A stretch of 20,462 nt of DNA from JADGGV01 sp035715725 (GTDB taxonomy: Bacteria; Gemmatimonadota; Gemmatimonadetes; Longimicrobiales; RSA9), in the NCBI GenBank assembly GCA_035715725.1, contig DASTKT010000229.1:1-20462 (forward strand), in the 5' to 3' direction. Shown here one piece after another: positions 1-6,663 of this stretch. The first letter of the stretch is position 1. The number at the start of each line of letters is the position of its first letter. The notes below the pieces were generated by a model, which saw only the letters and a program-made list of their open reading frames with translations, had not been told where the DNA came from and did no database searches. The translations under genes were made by a program, and so were the position numbers.

Positions 1-42
1 CCGGGCGTTCCGCCGCGTACCCGGCGGGCCCGGACCTCACCG

Positions 43-70
43 CTCCGCGGCTCCGCGCCTCTGCGTGAGA
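43..70. repeat. 8-bp phased intergenic repeat (CTCCGCGN x3)
   Basis: Three consecutive octamers, CTCCGCGG, CTCCGCGC and CTCTGCGT, are followed by GAGA. The phased near-identity is seen directly. From memory, strings of the type CTCCGCG..CTCTGCGTGAGA occur as dispersed intergenic repeats in several unrelated bacterial phyla. Only one copy lies in this window, so its dispersed nature is not shown here. Confidence 0.5.
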
Positions 71-162
71 CATTCGGACGTGGGGTCGCCCGCGAACGTG
101 AGGACGGGCGCGGGCGCCGCGCCTATGGCGCTGGGCGCGGACGCGGGCGGGTTCTCGGGCGC

Positions 163-213
163 GAGATCGAGATCCGCGCCCGCGGCGCTGAGCCCGAGCT
201 CGAGACCGAGACC
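163..213. repeat. Degenerate GAGNNC hexamer repeat
   Basis: GAGATC occurs twice in tandem (163-174). After a 21-base interval come GAGCTC, GAGACC and GAGACC in tandem (196-213). The hexamer period resembles the GCTCTT hexamer repeat between the genes ending at 9468 and 9654. It may be an eroded simple-sequence repeat; no function is apparent. Confidence 0.35.
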
Positions 214-596
214 GACCCGCCAGGATGCTCGGCACGCCTCGCACACCCGTCCACCCGCCGGGGCGCCGCGTGAGATCCAATCCCGGGCGGCGGCGCGGCG
301 CCTCTGCGCGAGCTGCTCTTCCCGGACCCGTTCCCGGCCGACTCCACCGGCCCGGCCGGGACCCCGGACGCCCCCGCCGCTCCTCCGCGGTCCCCGCCGG
401 CTCCCGGTGAACCGAACGGACGCGGAGTCGCCGGCCAGCCCAACGGCGCCGCGCGGCCGCCATACGCCGTCGCTCCCCCGTTCGTCCGACCCCGCGCCTC
501 CCCCGACTGGCCGATGCCGCCGCGCCTGCTGCTCGCCTACCATCCACTCAGGTCGGGCGCGACGGCGTCCGCGGTCCTTCGAGGCGGGAGGCTCTC

Positions 597-1529
597 ATGG
601 CGGCAGGGAAGACGGGCGTCGGCGGCGCGCTGGCGCTCTCGAACGAGTTGGCGGATGCGGTGCAGCGGGGTGGGGAGTCGGTCGTCGCGGTGCATGCGCG
701 GCGGCGGATCCCGACGAGCGGCGTGCACTGGCGGCCCGGGGTGGTGGTGTCGACGCACCACACGATCGAGCGCGAGCACGGCATCACGGTGACGCTGGCG
801 GATGGCGGCACGGCGGAGGCGGAGCTGGCGGGGCGGGACCCCGGCACCGACCTGGCGGTGCTCCGGCTGACCGGGGCGCAGCCGGCGGTAGCGCAGCGCG
901 CGCCGGACGACGCGCTCCGGGTCGGCGCGCTCGTCCTCGCGCTGGGGCGCCCGTGGACCGGTCCGGTCACGGCCGCGCTGGGCGTCGTCAGCGCCGTCGG
1001 CGGCGAGTGGCGGACGTGGCAAGGGGGCACGATCGACCGGCTCGTACGGCTGGACGCCTCCGTGCACGACGGCTTCTCCGGCGGCGCGCTGGTGGACGCG
1101 GGCGGCCGGGTACTCGGCGTGAACACCTCCGCGCTGGCGCGGGGCGCGGCCATGACGATCCCGGCCGCGACGGTGGACCGGATCGTGGATCAGCTGCTGG
1201 AGCGCGGGCGGGTCCGGCGGGGCTACCTCGGCGTCGGCATGCAGCCGGTGCGGCTCCCCGAGGCGCTGCGGCAGCGCCACTCGCTGCAGTCGCCGCTCGG
1301 GCTGCTCGTCGTGCACGTCGAGCCCGAGGGGCCCGCGGAGCGCGACGGCCTGCTTCTCGGCGACGTGATCCTCTCCCTGGACGACCGCGACGTGCGCGAC
1401 CTCCGGGACGTCGCCGCCTGGCTCGGGCCCGACACGGTCGGCCGGCCGGTGCGGGTGCGCGTGCTCCGGGCGGGCGAGCTCGCCACCGTCGCCGTGACGG
1501 CCGCCGAGCGGCCGGCGTATGGAGGCTGA
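597..1529 (+). CDS. HtrA-type trypsin-like serine protease with PDZ domain
   Basis: This is a 310-residue S1C (DegP/HtrA-like) serine protease. The trypsin-like core covers about residues 25-205, and one PDZ domain about 210-300 starts at YLGVGMQPV. The predicted triad is His55 (in VVSTHHTIE), Asp85 (in DPGTDLAVLRL) and Ser161 (in DGFSGGALVD). The usual GNSGGP is GFSGGA here, so the oxyanion loop is slightly unusual. Unlike classical DegP there is no signal peptide and no transmembrane segment, which points to a cytoplasmic enzyme. The ATG is well placed behind GGGAGG (586-591, 5-nt spacer). It is the first gene of a coupled operon with a second protease and a LuxR-type regulator. The substrate is unknown. 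It could be a peptide-binding sensor more than a bulk protease. Confidence 0.88.
   Translation: MAAGKTGVGGALALSNELADAVQRGGESVVAVHARRRIPTSGVHWRPGVVVSTHHTIEREHGITVTLADGGTAEAELAGRDPGTDLAVLRLTGAQPAVAQRAPDDALRVGALVLALGRPWTGPVTAALGVVSAVGGEWRTWQGGTIDRLVRLDASVHDGFSGGALVDAGGRVLGVNTSALARGAAMTIPAATVDRIVDQLLERGRVRRGYLGVGMQPVRLPEALRQRHSLQSPLGLLVVHVEPEGPAERDGLLLGDVILSLDDRDVRDLRDVAAWLGPDTVGRPVRVRVLRAGELATVAVTAAERPAYGG
1521..1525 (+). promoter_or_regulatory. Ribosome binding site deciding the start of the second protease
   Basis: GGAGG is followed by five bases and then ATG at 1531. An earlier in-frame ATG at 1519 directly abuts this motif and has no site of its own, so 1531 is the better start. The site lies inside the last codons of the upstream protease gene, which suggests translational coupling. 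Confidence 0.7.
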
Positions 1530-1530
1530 C

Positions 1531-2133
1531 ATGGCGACGATGCTCGAGCCGGCCGTCGTGCCGGCGGCCGGCGTCCCGGGCGCCGAGGATCTCGCGCGGC
1601 TGGTCCGGCCCGGCGTGGTCGAGGTGCGGAGCGATGGCGGCGGCGCCGGCTCCGGCGTGGTCTGGCGGCCGGACGGCGTCGTCGTCACGAACGCCCACGT
1701 CGTGCGCACGGAGCGGGCGACGGTGGCGCTCTGGGATGGCCGGGAGCTGCGCGGGCGCGTCGTCGCCCTGGACCGGCGGCGCGACCTCGCGGTGGTCCTC
1801 GTGGACGCGCGCGAGCTGTCGCCGCCGGCGCAGGGTGAGGCCGCGCGGCTGCGCCCGGGCGAGCTGGTCTTCGCGCTCGGGAACCCGCTCGGCTGGGTCG
1901 GCGCTCTGGGGATGGGGGTCGTGCACGCCGTGGTGCCGGGGCGACGCGGGCCGCGCTGGGTGCTGGCCGACATCCGGCTCGCGCCCGGCAATTCCGGCGG
2001 CCCCCTCTTCGACGCGCGGGGCGAGGTCGTGGGGATCAACGCGATGGTGATGCGGGGGCTGGGCGTGGCGGTCCCGGTCGAGGTGGTGCGCGGCTTCCTG
2101 CGCGAGGCCGCGGTGGCCGCGCGAGCGGCGTAA
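1531..2133 (+). CDS. HtrA-type trypsin-like protease domain without PDZ
   Basis: This is a 200-residue S1C protease with a textbook triad: His56 in VVTNAHVV, Asp85 in RRDLAVV and Ser155 in APGNSGGPLF. It is essentially a bare protease domain. There is no PDZ, no signal peptide and no membrane helix, so it is probably cytoplasmic. HtrA family members normally need PDZ or oligomer contacts for control, so this copy may depend on its neighbour, which has the PDZ but a less canonical GFSGGA loop. A division of labour between the two is inference. It begins one base after the upstream stop, behind GGAGG, and its TAA stop shares a base with the ATG of the next gene. An alternative start at 1519 would add four residues. 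Confidence 0.87.
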   Translation: MATMLEPAVVPAAGVPGAEDLARLVRPGVVEVRSDGGGAGSGVVWRPDGVVVTNAHVVRTERATVALWDGRELRGRVVALDRRRDLAVVLVDARELSPPAQGEAARLRPGELVFALGNPLGWVGALGMGVVHAVVPGRRGPRWVLADIRLAPGNSGGPLFDARGEVVGINAMVMRGLGVAVPVEVVRGFLREAAVAARAA

Positions 2134-2768
2134 TGCGGGTCCTGATCCACGCCGGCTCCCCCATCGTCCGCGCCGGGCTCGAGGCGCTGCTCGCCGGGCG
2201 GGGCGACCTCGCCGTCGTCGACGCCGCTCCGGACGAGCCGCTCGTCGAGCGCGTCGAGGCGACGGAGCCCGACGTCGTGCTGCTGGACGCCGACCCGCGC
2301 GATCCGCCGCCGCTCCCGCTCCCGCTCGCGCCGGACGCGCTCGCCCGCGCCCCGGCCGTCGTGTTGCTGATGGACGCGCCGACCCCGGAGGACGTCGCCG
2401 CCGCGCTCCGCGCCGGTGCGCGCGCCGTGCTGCCGCGCATGGCGACGATGGAGGAGATCGTCGCCGCCGTCGAGGCGGCGGGCGCCGGCCTGGTCAGCCT
2501 CCCGGCCGCGCTCGCCGAGGCCGTCTTCGACGCCGGGCCGCGCGCGGACGCCCGCGTCCCCGTCGCGGACGCCGTGCTCACGCCGCGCGAGGCCGAGGTG
2601 CTGGCGATGCTCGCGGAGGGCCGCGGGAACAAGCGCATCGCCTCGCGCCTCGGCATCTCGGAGCACACGGTCAAGGCGCACCTCGCCGCGATCTTCGCGA
2701 AGCTCGGCGCATCCAGCCGCACCGAGGCCGTCACGATCGGCGCGAGGCGAGGGCTGATCGTGCTCTGA
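2133..2768 (+). CDS. LuxR/NarL-type regulator with degenerate receiver
   Basis: This is a 211-residue DNA-binding regulator. The N-terminal half (1-115) has the length and pattern of a response-regulator receiver, and the C-terminal half (about 147-211) is a clear LuxR helix-turn-helix with LTPREAEVLAML, GISEHTVKAHL and FAKLGASSRTEAV. The receiver keeps an aspartate at position 52 (VLLDADP) but lacks partner residues. The acidic pair expected after the first strand reads HAGS, the conserved Ser/Thr position is Met80, and the switch lysine is Arg102. It therefore probably does not work by normal phosphotransfer. ATG overlaps the stop of the second protease (TAATG), so the three genes are translated together. 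No histidine kinase is adjacent. Its targets are unknown and may include its own operon. Confidence 0.88.
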   Translation: MRVLIHAGSPIVRAGLEALLAGRGDLAVVDAAPDEPLVERVEATEPDVVLLDADPRDPPPLPLPLAPDALARAPAVVLLMDAPTPEDVAAALRAGARAVLPRMATMEEIVAAVEAAGAGLVSLPAALAEAVFDAGPRADARVPVADAVLTPREAEVLAMLAEGRGNKRIASRLGISEHTVKAHLAAIFAKLGASSRTEAVTIGARRGLIVL

Positions 2769-2780
2769 CGGTGCGCACCG
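2769..2780. promoter_or_regulatory. 12-bp perfect palindrome after the LuxR-type gene
   Basis: CGGTGCGCACCG starts immediately after the regulator stop codon and lies 7 bp upstream of the putative promoter for the next gene. It is too short and lacks a T-run, so it is a poor terminator. A dimeric-protein operator is possible but unproven. Confidence 0.25.
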
Positions 2781-2787
2781 CCTGCCC

Positions 2788-2816
2788 TTGACGCCGACCC
2801 CTCCCGGCCGAAGTAT
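2788..2816 (+). promoter_or_regulatory. Putative sigma70-type promoter for the asparaginase-like gene
   Basis: TTGACG (2788-2793) is separated by 17 bp from AAGTAT (2811-2816). The -35 is a good match, the -10 is weak, and the spacing is ideal. The transcript would have a leader of roughly 40 nt before the ATG at 2865. Confidence 0.4.
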
Positions 2817-2864
2817 GGAACCAGCCCCCCTCCGACCCTCACACCCGAGCGCCAACGAGGCCCG

Positions 2865-3986
2865 ATGAGCCGCATCAACCGACGCGAGTTCGTGGTCACG
2901 GGCACGCTGGCGGGACTGGCCGCCGCGACGCCGAAGGCACTGGAGGCGGTGGCCGCGCCGAACGTGCTGATCCGTGGGCCGGCCCGCCCGGTCGTCATCG
3001 CGGCGGCGAACGGCAACCTCTCGAAGGATCCCGACGGCAGAACGTGCGTGCGGAAGGCGTTCGAGCTCATGACGGGCGGCGCGGATGTGCTGGATGCGCT
3101 GATCGCCGGCGTGAACATCGTCGAGCTGGACCCGGAGGACACGAGCGTCGGCTACGGTGGGCTTCCGAACGCCGAGGGCGTCGTGCAGCTCGACTCGTGC
3201 GTGATGCACGGGCCGCGGAAGCGGGCGGGCGGCGTCGCGGCGCTCGAGGGCGTGCGCGCGCCCTCGCTCGTGGCGAAGGCGGTGGCGGAGCAGACCGACC
3301 ATCATCTGCTGGTGGGGAAGGGCGCGCAGGACTTCGCCCGCGCCATGGGCTTCCGCATCGAGGACGACCTGAACACCGAGAAGTCGCGCCGCATCTGGCT
3401 CGAGTGGAAGCGGCGCACCGACCCGGAGCACTATCTCGATCCGCAGAAGCGGATGGAGACGGGGATGCGCGTCGGCCTCGAGATGGTGCGGGAGGGGAAG
3501 ATCGACCCGGAGCATTTCTGGGGCACGATCAACTGCGACGGCATCAACGCGAAGGGCGAGATCTGCGGCGTCACGACGACGAGCGGCCTGGCGTGGAAGA
3601 TCCCCGGCCGCGTCGGCGACTCGCCGATCCTCGGCGCCGGCCTCTACGTCGATGGCGACGTCGGCGCCGCCGGCTCCACGGGCCGCGGCGAGGCGAACCT
3701 CTACAATCTCTGCTCGTTCCTCATCATCGAGAACATGCGGCGGGGGATGTCGCCCAAGGACGCGGGGCTCGATGCGCTCCGCCGCGTGCAGAAGAACACG
3801 GTCGAGAAGCGGCTCCTCGACCGGCGCGGCGAGCCGAGCTTCGACCTGAACTTCTACATCCTGAACGCGAAGGGCGAGCACGCCGGCGTCGCGTTCCGGC
3901 CCGGCGCACGCTACGCCGTGTGCGACGAGGGCGGCCCGCGCTTCGTCGCCAGCGAGCCGCTGCTCCAGGCCCGCGCGACGGACTGA
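2865..3986 (+). CDS. Tat-exported N4-(beta-N-acetylglucosaminyl)-L-asparaginase-like Ntn hydrolase
   Basis: This 373-residue protein belongs to the aspartylglucosaminidase / type 2 asparaginase Ntn-hydrolase family, which self-cleaves to expose a catalytic threonine. The predicted nucleophile is Thr221 in FWGTINCDG. The downstream signature TTTSGLAWKIPGRVGDSPI, followed by GAG, is diagnostic of the family. The scissile bond is Gly-Thr, as in plant-type asparaginases, and not the Asp-Thr of classical glycosylasparaginases, so glycosylasparagine, Asn or isoaspartyl peptides are all possible substrates. The N-terminus has a twin-arginine signal (NRREFVV at residues 5-11, then an Ala/Gly/Leu-rich stretch), pointing to folded export to the periplasm. 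It has a plausible own promoter and appears monocistronic or followed by the DinB gene. Confidence 0.88.
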   Translation: MSRINRREFVVTGTLAGLAAATPKALEAVAAPNVLIRGPARPVVIAAANGNLSKDPDGRTCVRKAFELMTGGADVLDALIAGVNIVELDPEDTSVGYGGLPNAEGVVQLDSCVMHGPRKRAGGVAALEGVRAPSLVAKAVAEQTDHHLLVGKGAQDFARAMGFRIEDDLNTEKSRRIWLEWKRRTDPEHYLDPQKRMETGMRVGLEMVREGKIDPEHFWGTINCDGINAKGEICGVTTTSGLAWKIPGRVGDSPILGAGLYVDGDVGAAGSTGRGEANLYNLCSFLIIENMRRGMSPKDAGLDALRRVQKNTVEKRLLDRRGEPSFDLNFYILNAKGEHAGVAFRPGARYAVCDEGGPRFVASEPLLQARATD

Positions 3987-4035
3987 GCCGCCGCGCCCGC
4001 GCCGCCCGCCTCGCTCCTGGAGGCACGTGCCCGTC

Positions 4036-4617
4036 ATGGCCATGCGCCCGGTCGTCGTCTCGAACGAGGAGCTGCACCGCTACTCGCGGCAGCTCGAGGC
4101 GATCCGCACCGCGGCATCCGCGCTGACCGCCGGGCTGAGCGACGCCCAGTTCCGCTGGCGGCCGGCGCCCGGCCGCTGGTCGATCGCCGAATGCATCGAG
4201 CACCTGAACGCCGTCGGCGACGATTTCCTCCGCTACATCGACGCCCTGATCGCAGAGGCGCGGAGCCTCGGCCCCGTGCGCCCGGCCCCGAGCCGGCGCC
4301 GCCGGCTGCCGTGGCTCTTCATCCGCTGGGTGATCGAGCCGCCGCCCCGGTTCCGGGTGAAGTCGCGGGCGATCTACCGACCGGCACCGGAGCCGGCTCC
4401 CATGGCCGACGTCCTCGCCCGCTTCCGCGCGCTCCAGGAGCGGCTGAGCGCGCGGCTGCGCGCCGCCGAGGGTCTCGATCTCGGCGCCGTCGCCGCGCGC
4501 CAGCCCGTCGCCCCCGTCACGCTCGACCTGGGCCAGTGGTTCCTCCTCACCCTCGCCCACGAGCGCCGCCACCTCTGGCAGGCGCGGCAGGTCAGGGACG
4601 AGCCGCGATTCCCCTAA
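4036..4617 (+). CDS. DinB-like four-helix-bundle metalloprotein
   Basis: This is a 193-residue DinB/YfiT-superfamily protein. The fold is recognised from the N-terminal helix, the WRPAPGRWSIAECIEHLN motif and the C-terminal LTLAHERRHLWQ motif. The three expected metal-ligand histidines are present at His56, His175 and His179. Members include thiol-dependent transferases (bacillithiol or mycothiol) and many uncharacterised proteins; I cannot assign a substrate. A middle Arg/Pro-rich segment (residues 82-110, with a short hydrophobic LPWLFIRWVI) is longer than usual. The start is uncertain: GTG at 4027 lies only 3 nt after GGAGG (4019-4023), ATG at 4036 lies 12 nt after it, and ATG at 4042 is also possible. 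Confidence 0.82.
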   Translation: MAMRPVVVSNEELHRYSRQLEAIRTAASALTAGLSDAQFRWRPAPGRWSIAECIEHLNAVGDDFLRYIDALIAEARSLGPVRPAPSRRRRLPWLFIRWVIEPPPRFRVKSRAIYRPAPEPAPMADVLARFRALQERLSARLRAAEGLDLGAVAARQPVAPVTLDLGQWFLLTLAHERRHLWQARQVRDEPRFP

Positions 4618-4681
4618 CCCGTTGCCCGCACGTCAGTAAGGCGGACGGATCGGCCGCGCGCAGCGGCGCTCGAGGCCCGCC

Positions 4682-5410
4682 CTAATGCCCGTGCGCCTCG
4701 AACGGCTGCTCCTCCCACGCGTTCACGTGCACCATCCAGCCGAAGAGGTGCTCGTGGAACACGCCGCCGACCGCGTCGCACGCCTCCCGGGTGGCGATCG
4801 GACTGAGCGGCCCGAAGACCGGCCGGCCGTCCTTCACCTCGCGCCAGCGCTCCCGCTGCGTCCGCGGCGGCATGCACCAGTTCACGTGCTGGTGCCACCG
4901 CGCGATCCCGAGCGGGATCCGCTCGTCCAGCTCCGCCTCGGACACGCGCCGCGGCGCGGTGTACATCGCGCCGACCAGCGTGAAGCCGCCGTCCGCCTCC
5001 TTCCGGTACAGCAGCGACGTCGGCTTCGCGACGTCGAAGCGGAACGCCTCGCCGATCGCGCGCGAGGCGCTCGTGTAATGGTAGACGGGCTGCGGCAGGT
5101 TCGGCAGGAACGGGCGGTAGCCCTCCCGCTCCGCGACGCGCACGTCCCGGTATCTCGCGAGCTCGCGGCGCATGTCGGCGAGGAGCGCCGCCGCGCGCGC
5201 CGAGTCGCGGCGCGTCGCCGGGCGGGGCGAGGACATGAGGAGGTGCGGATCGGCGTGCACGTGCTCGTGCGCCATGGCGGCGTGCGCCGCGGCGGTGGCG
5301 TCGGCGTCGCCCTCGCCCATGGCGCCGCCGGTCTGCTGCGCGGGGAGCGGCCGCCCGCAGGCGACGAGGGCGAGCGCAAGCGGGAGCAGCGGGGCGGGGA
5401 AGCGGGTCAT
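4682..5410 (-). CDS. His/Met-rich lipoprotein of unknown family, possibly metal-binding
   Basis: This is a 242-residue exported protein that I do not recognise. The start chosen (ATG complement at 5410) is preceded by GGAGG with a 5-nt gap. It gives a clean lipoprotein signal: MTRF, a hydrophobic stretch, and lipobox LVAC with Cys18. An upstream start at 5446 would hide this signal. The mature N-terminus is rich in His and Met (AAHAAMAHEHVHADPHLLM, about 41-59). The body has two conserved-looking clusters: RWHQHVNWCMPP (171-182) and CDAVGGVFHEHLFGWMVHVN (211-230). His, Cys and Met at such density suggest copper or another metal, but this is inference. It converges with the DinB gene and ends with HGH. 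It is separated from the other minus-strand lipoprotein gene by a strong terminator, so it probably has its own promoter. Confidence 0.75.
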   Translation of the reverse strand: MTRFPAPLLPLALALVACGRPLPAQQTGGAMGEGDADATAAAHAAMAHEHVHADPHLLMSSPRPATRRDSARAAALLADMRRELARYRDVRVAEREGYRPFLPNLPQPVYHYTSASRAIGEAFRFDVAKPTSLLYRKEADGGFTLVGAMYTAPRRVSEAELDERIPLGIARWHQHVNWCMPPRTQRERWREVKDGRPVFGPLSPIATREACDAVGGVFHEHLFGWMVHVNAWEEQPFEAHGH

Positions 5411-5435
5411 GGAGACCTCCCGCGAGGGGGTCCGC

Positions 5436-5459
5436 GGCCGGCGCATCCGCGCGCCGGCC
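5436..5459 (-). promoter_or_regulatory. GC hairpin in the 5' region of the His-rich lipoprotein gene
   Basis: GGCCGGCGC (5436-5444) pairs perfectly with GCGCCGGCC (5451-5459) around a 6-base loop. It lies 25-49 bases upstream of the minus-strand start at 5410. It could be a leader structure or an operator; nothing here distinguishes these. Confidence 0.3.
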
Positions 5460-5553
5460 CGTTCGTTACCCTACCGGACGCCGGCGGCGGCGGTTTCGTT
5501 AGGGGAGCCGCACCGGTGTCCTCGCGACGGCCTCTTCTCGCCCCGAAACGACA

Positions 5554-5597
5554 CCGGCCGGCCCGGGCGCTCGCGAGGGATCGCCCGGGCCGGCCGG
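5554..5597 (-). terminator. Strong hairpin terminator downstream of the small lipoprotein gene
   Basis: CCGGCCGGCCCGGGCG (5554-5569) is a perfect 16-bp reverse complement of 5582-5597, with a 12-base loop. It begins 24 bases after the stop of the minus-strand gene ending at 5621. On that strand the stem is followed by GTGTCGTTTCGG, a short T-rich run, so intrinsic termination is likely although the U-tract is weak. Confidence 0.6.
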
Positions 5598-5620
5598 CGT
5601 GGTCGTCGCCCCGCGGATGT

Positions 5621-6001
5621 CTAGCGGGAGACCTGCAGCGCGAGCTGGAGCTCGGTGTCGGTGCCGACGGCGACCCAGTCGAACGGCGGCTGGGCCCAGA
5701 CCGGCGCGTAGACGTTGGCGCCGTCGACCGAGCCGACCGTCTTGAGCAGGTTCTGCGGCGCCTCGACGCGCGGGAACTGCACGATGAACCGCTGGCTGCC
5801 GAGCGTGAACTGCCGGTCCGTCTGCCGCTCGTAGGGGAGCGGCGTCTGGAAGTCCACCGTGTGGTACTCCCAGAACGGCGCCGGCCGCATCCGGGCCTCG
5901 GCCGCCGAGAGCAGGTCCGTGCCGCGCGCCCCGAGGTCGGGCCCGCACGCCGTCAGCGTCAGCGCCGCCGCCACGAGCCCCAGCCAAGCCCCCCGTCGCA
6001 T
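5621..6001 (-). CDS. Small lipoprotein of unknown function
   Basis: This is a 126-residue protein with a lipoprotein signal peptide: MRRGAW, a hydrophobic core, then lipobox LTAC with Cys19. I chose the start at 6001 because AGGAG lies about 7 nt upstream in the transcript and the signal peptide then has normal length; a start at 6028 would add nine charged residues. The mature domain has about 107 residues with alternating hydrophobics and aromatic content (FWEYHTVDF, QRFIVQFPRVEAP, PPFDWVAVGTDTELQLALQV), suggesting a small beta-rich fold. No family is recognised. It is divergent from the gene at 6138 and is closed by the hairpin at 5554-5597, so it is probably a single-gene transcript. Confidence 0.72.
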   Translation of the reverse strand: MRRGAWLGLVAAALTLTACGPDLGARGTDLLSAAEARMRPAPFWEYHTVDFQTPLPYERQTDRQFTLGSQRFIVQFPRVEAPQNLLKTVGSVDGANVYAPVWAQPPFDWVAVGTDTELQLALQVSR

Positions 6002-6137
6002 GCATCCTCTCCTGGTCTCTCGTTCCACGCCGCCTCACGAAGGTTGACGAGGCGACGCCCCCGTTCCATCCTTCCGCCCCCCACGCGGCTCGCTCTCGGG
6101 CCGGCGGTGCGGACCCCAAGATACGTGGGAGGCGCGC
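6002..6137. other. Divergent intergenic region
   Basis: These 136 bases separate a minus-strand lipoprotein gene from a plus-strand gene and must supply promoters for both. TTGACG at 6042-6047 on the plus strand is a possible -35, but no good -10 sits 16-18 bp downstream. GGGAGG at 6126-6131 is the ribosome binding site for the gene at 6138. Confidence 0.4.
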
Positions 6138-6617
6138 ATGCGGATAGCTCTCGACCCCGTCCCGATCGTCCTGGGCATCTATGCGTACGTGGGCGAGCTG
6201 CTGACGCGGGCCGCGGAGAAGCGCGAGGGCGGGGATGCGGCCTCGCTGGCGCAGCGCTTCGCCCGGCAGCGCGGCCCGGCCGGCGACCGCGAGGTGCAGC
6301 GCCTGGTCCGCGCGCTCCACGCGGACGTCAAGGCCGCCGACAAGCTGCTGAAGAAGACGGGCGACGTCTGGAAGATCTCGCAGGAGACCGACCTCGTCGA
6401 GCTGGTGGTCGAGTCCCGCGCCAGCGAGATTCACCCCAAGGCGTACGTGCTCCTCCAGCTCGGCCAGGTGCGCGGCGTGCTGAACGCGATCCAGGACGCC
6501 GCCCGCGCCGCCGGCGAGAACGAGGACTCGCTCCAGGCGCTGCGCGAGGCCGCCGACGCGCTCGAGGGACGCAACGGCGACTACGTGCTGCTCGGCTTCG
6601 ATCCCTGGGGGGCGTAG
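6138..6617 (+). CDS. Conserved-looking cytoplasmic protein of unknown function
   Basis: This is a 159-residue protein with no family I recognise. ATG is preceded by GGGAGG. There is no signal peptide; the first 22 residues (IALDPVPIVLGIYAYVGELL) are fairly hydrophobic but look like a buried helix, not an export signal. The rest is predicted mostly alpha-helical, with a charged segment (VQRLVRALHADVKAADKLLKK trimmed here: about 53-73) and a Glu/Ala-rich C-terminal helix about 118-142. It ends in YVLLGFDPWGA. Codon choice is GC-rich at third positions like its neighbours, which supports a real gene. It lies 46 bp upstream of the secreted S8 protease in the same direction and could share a transcript. 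Confidence 0.7.
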   Translation: MRIALDPVPIVLGIYAYVGELLTRAAEKREGGDAASLAQRFARQRGPAGDREVQRLVRALHADVKAADKLLKKTGDVWKISQETDLVELVVESRASEIHPKAYVLLQLGQVRGVLNAIQDAARAAGENEDSLQALREAADALEGRNGDYVLLGFDPWGA

Positions 6618-6663
6618 CGGGGCGCGCGACGCTTCACCCTCCGATCCTCCCGCGCGCCTCCGC

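Larger units (their letters stand above)
1..596. other. Non-coding leader region
   Basis: I see no convincing gene here. The open frames on both strands translate to low-complexity Arg/Pro/Ala/Gly strings with no domain motif, which is what very GC-rich DNA gives by chance. The region holds an 8-bp phased repeat (43-70), a degenerate hexamer repeat (163-213), and the upstream region of the protease operon beginning at 597. No clear -35/-10 pair was found; TACCAT at 538-543 is a weak -10 candidate without a recognisable -35. A previous gene may end left of the window. Confidence 0.6.

Noticed and set aside
537..4043. A very long minus-strand open frame (over 1,100 codons) opposite the protease operon and the asparaginase-like gene
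   Set aside because: It is antisense to four genes with clear domain motifs, has low-complexity Arg/Ala/Asp composition and no family signature. GC-rich codon bias removes stops from such frames.
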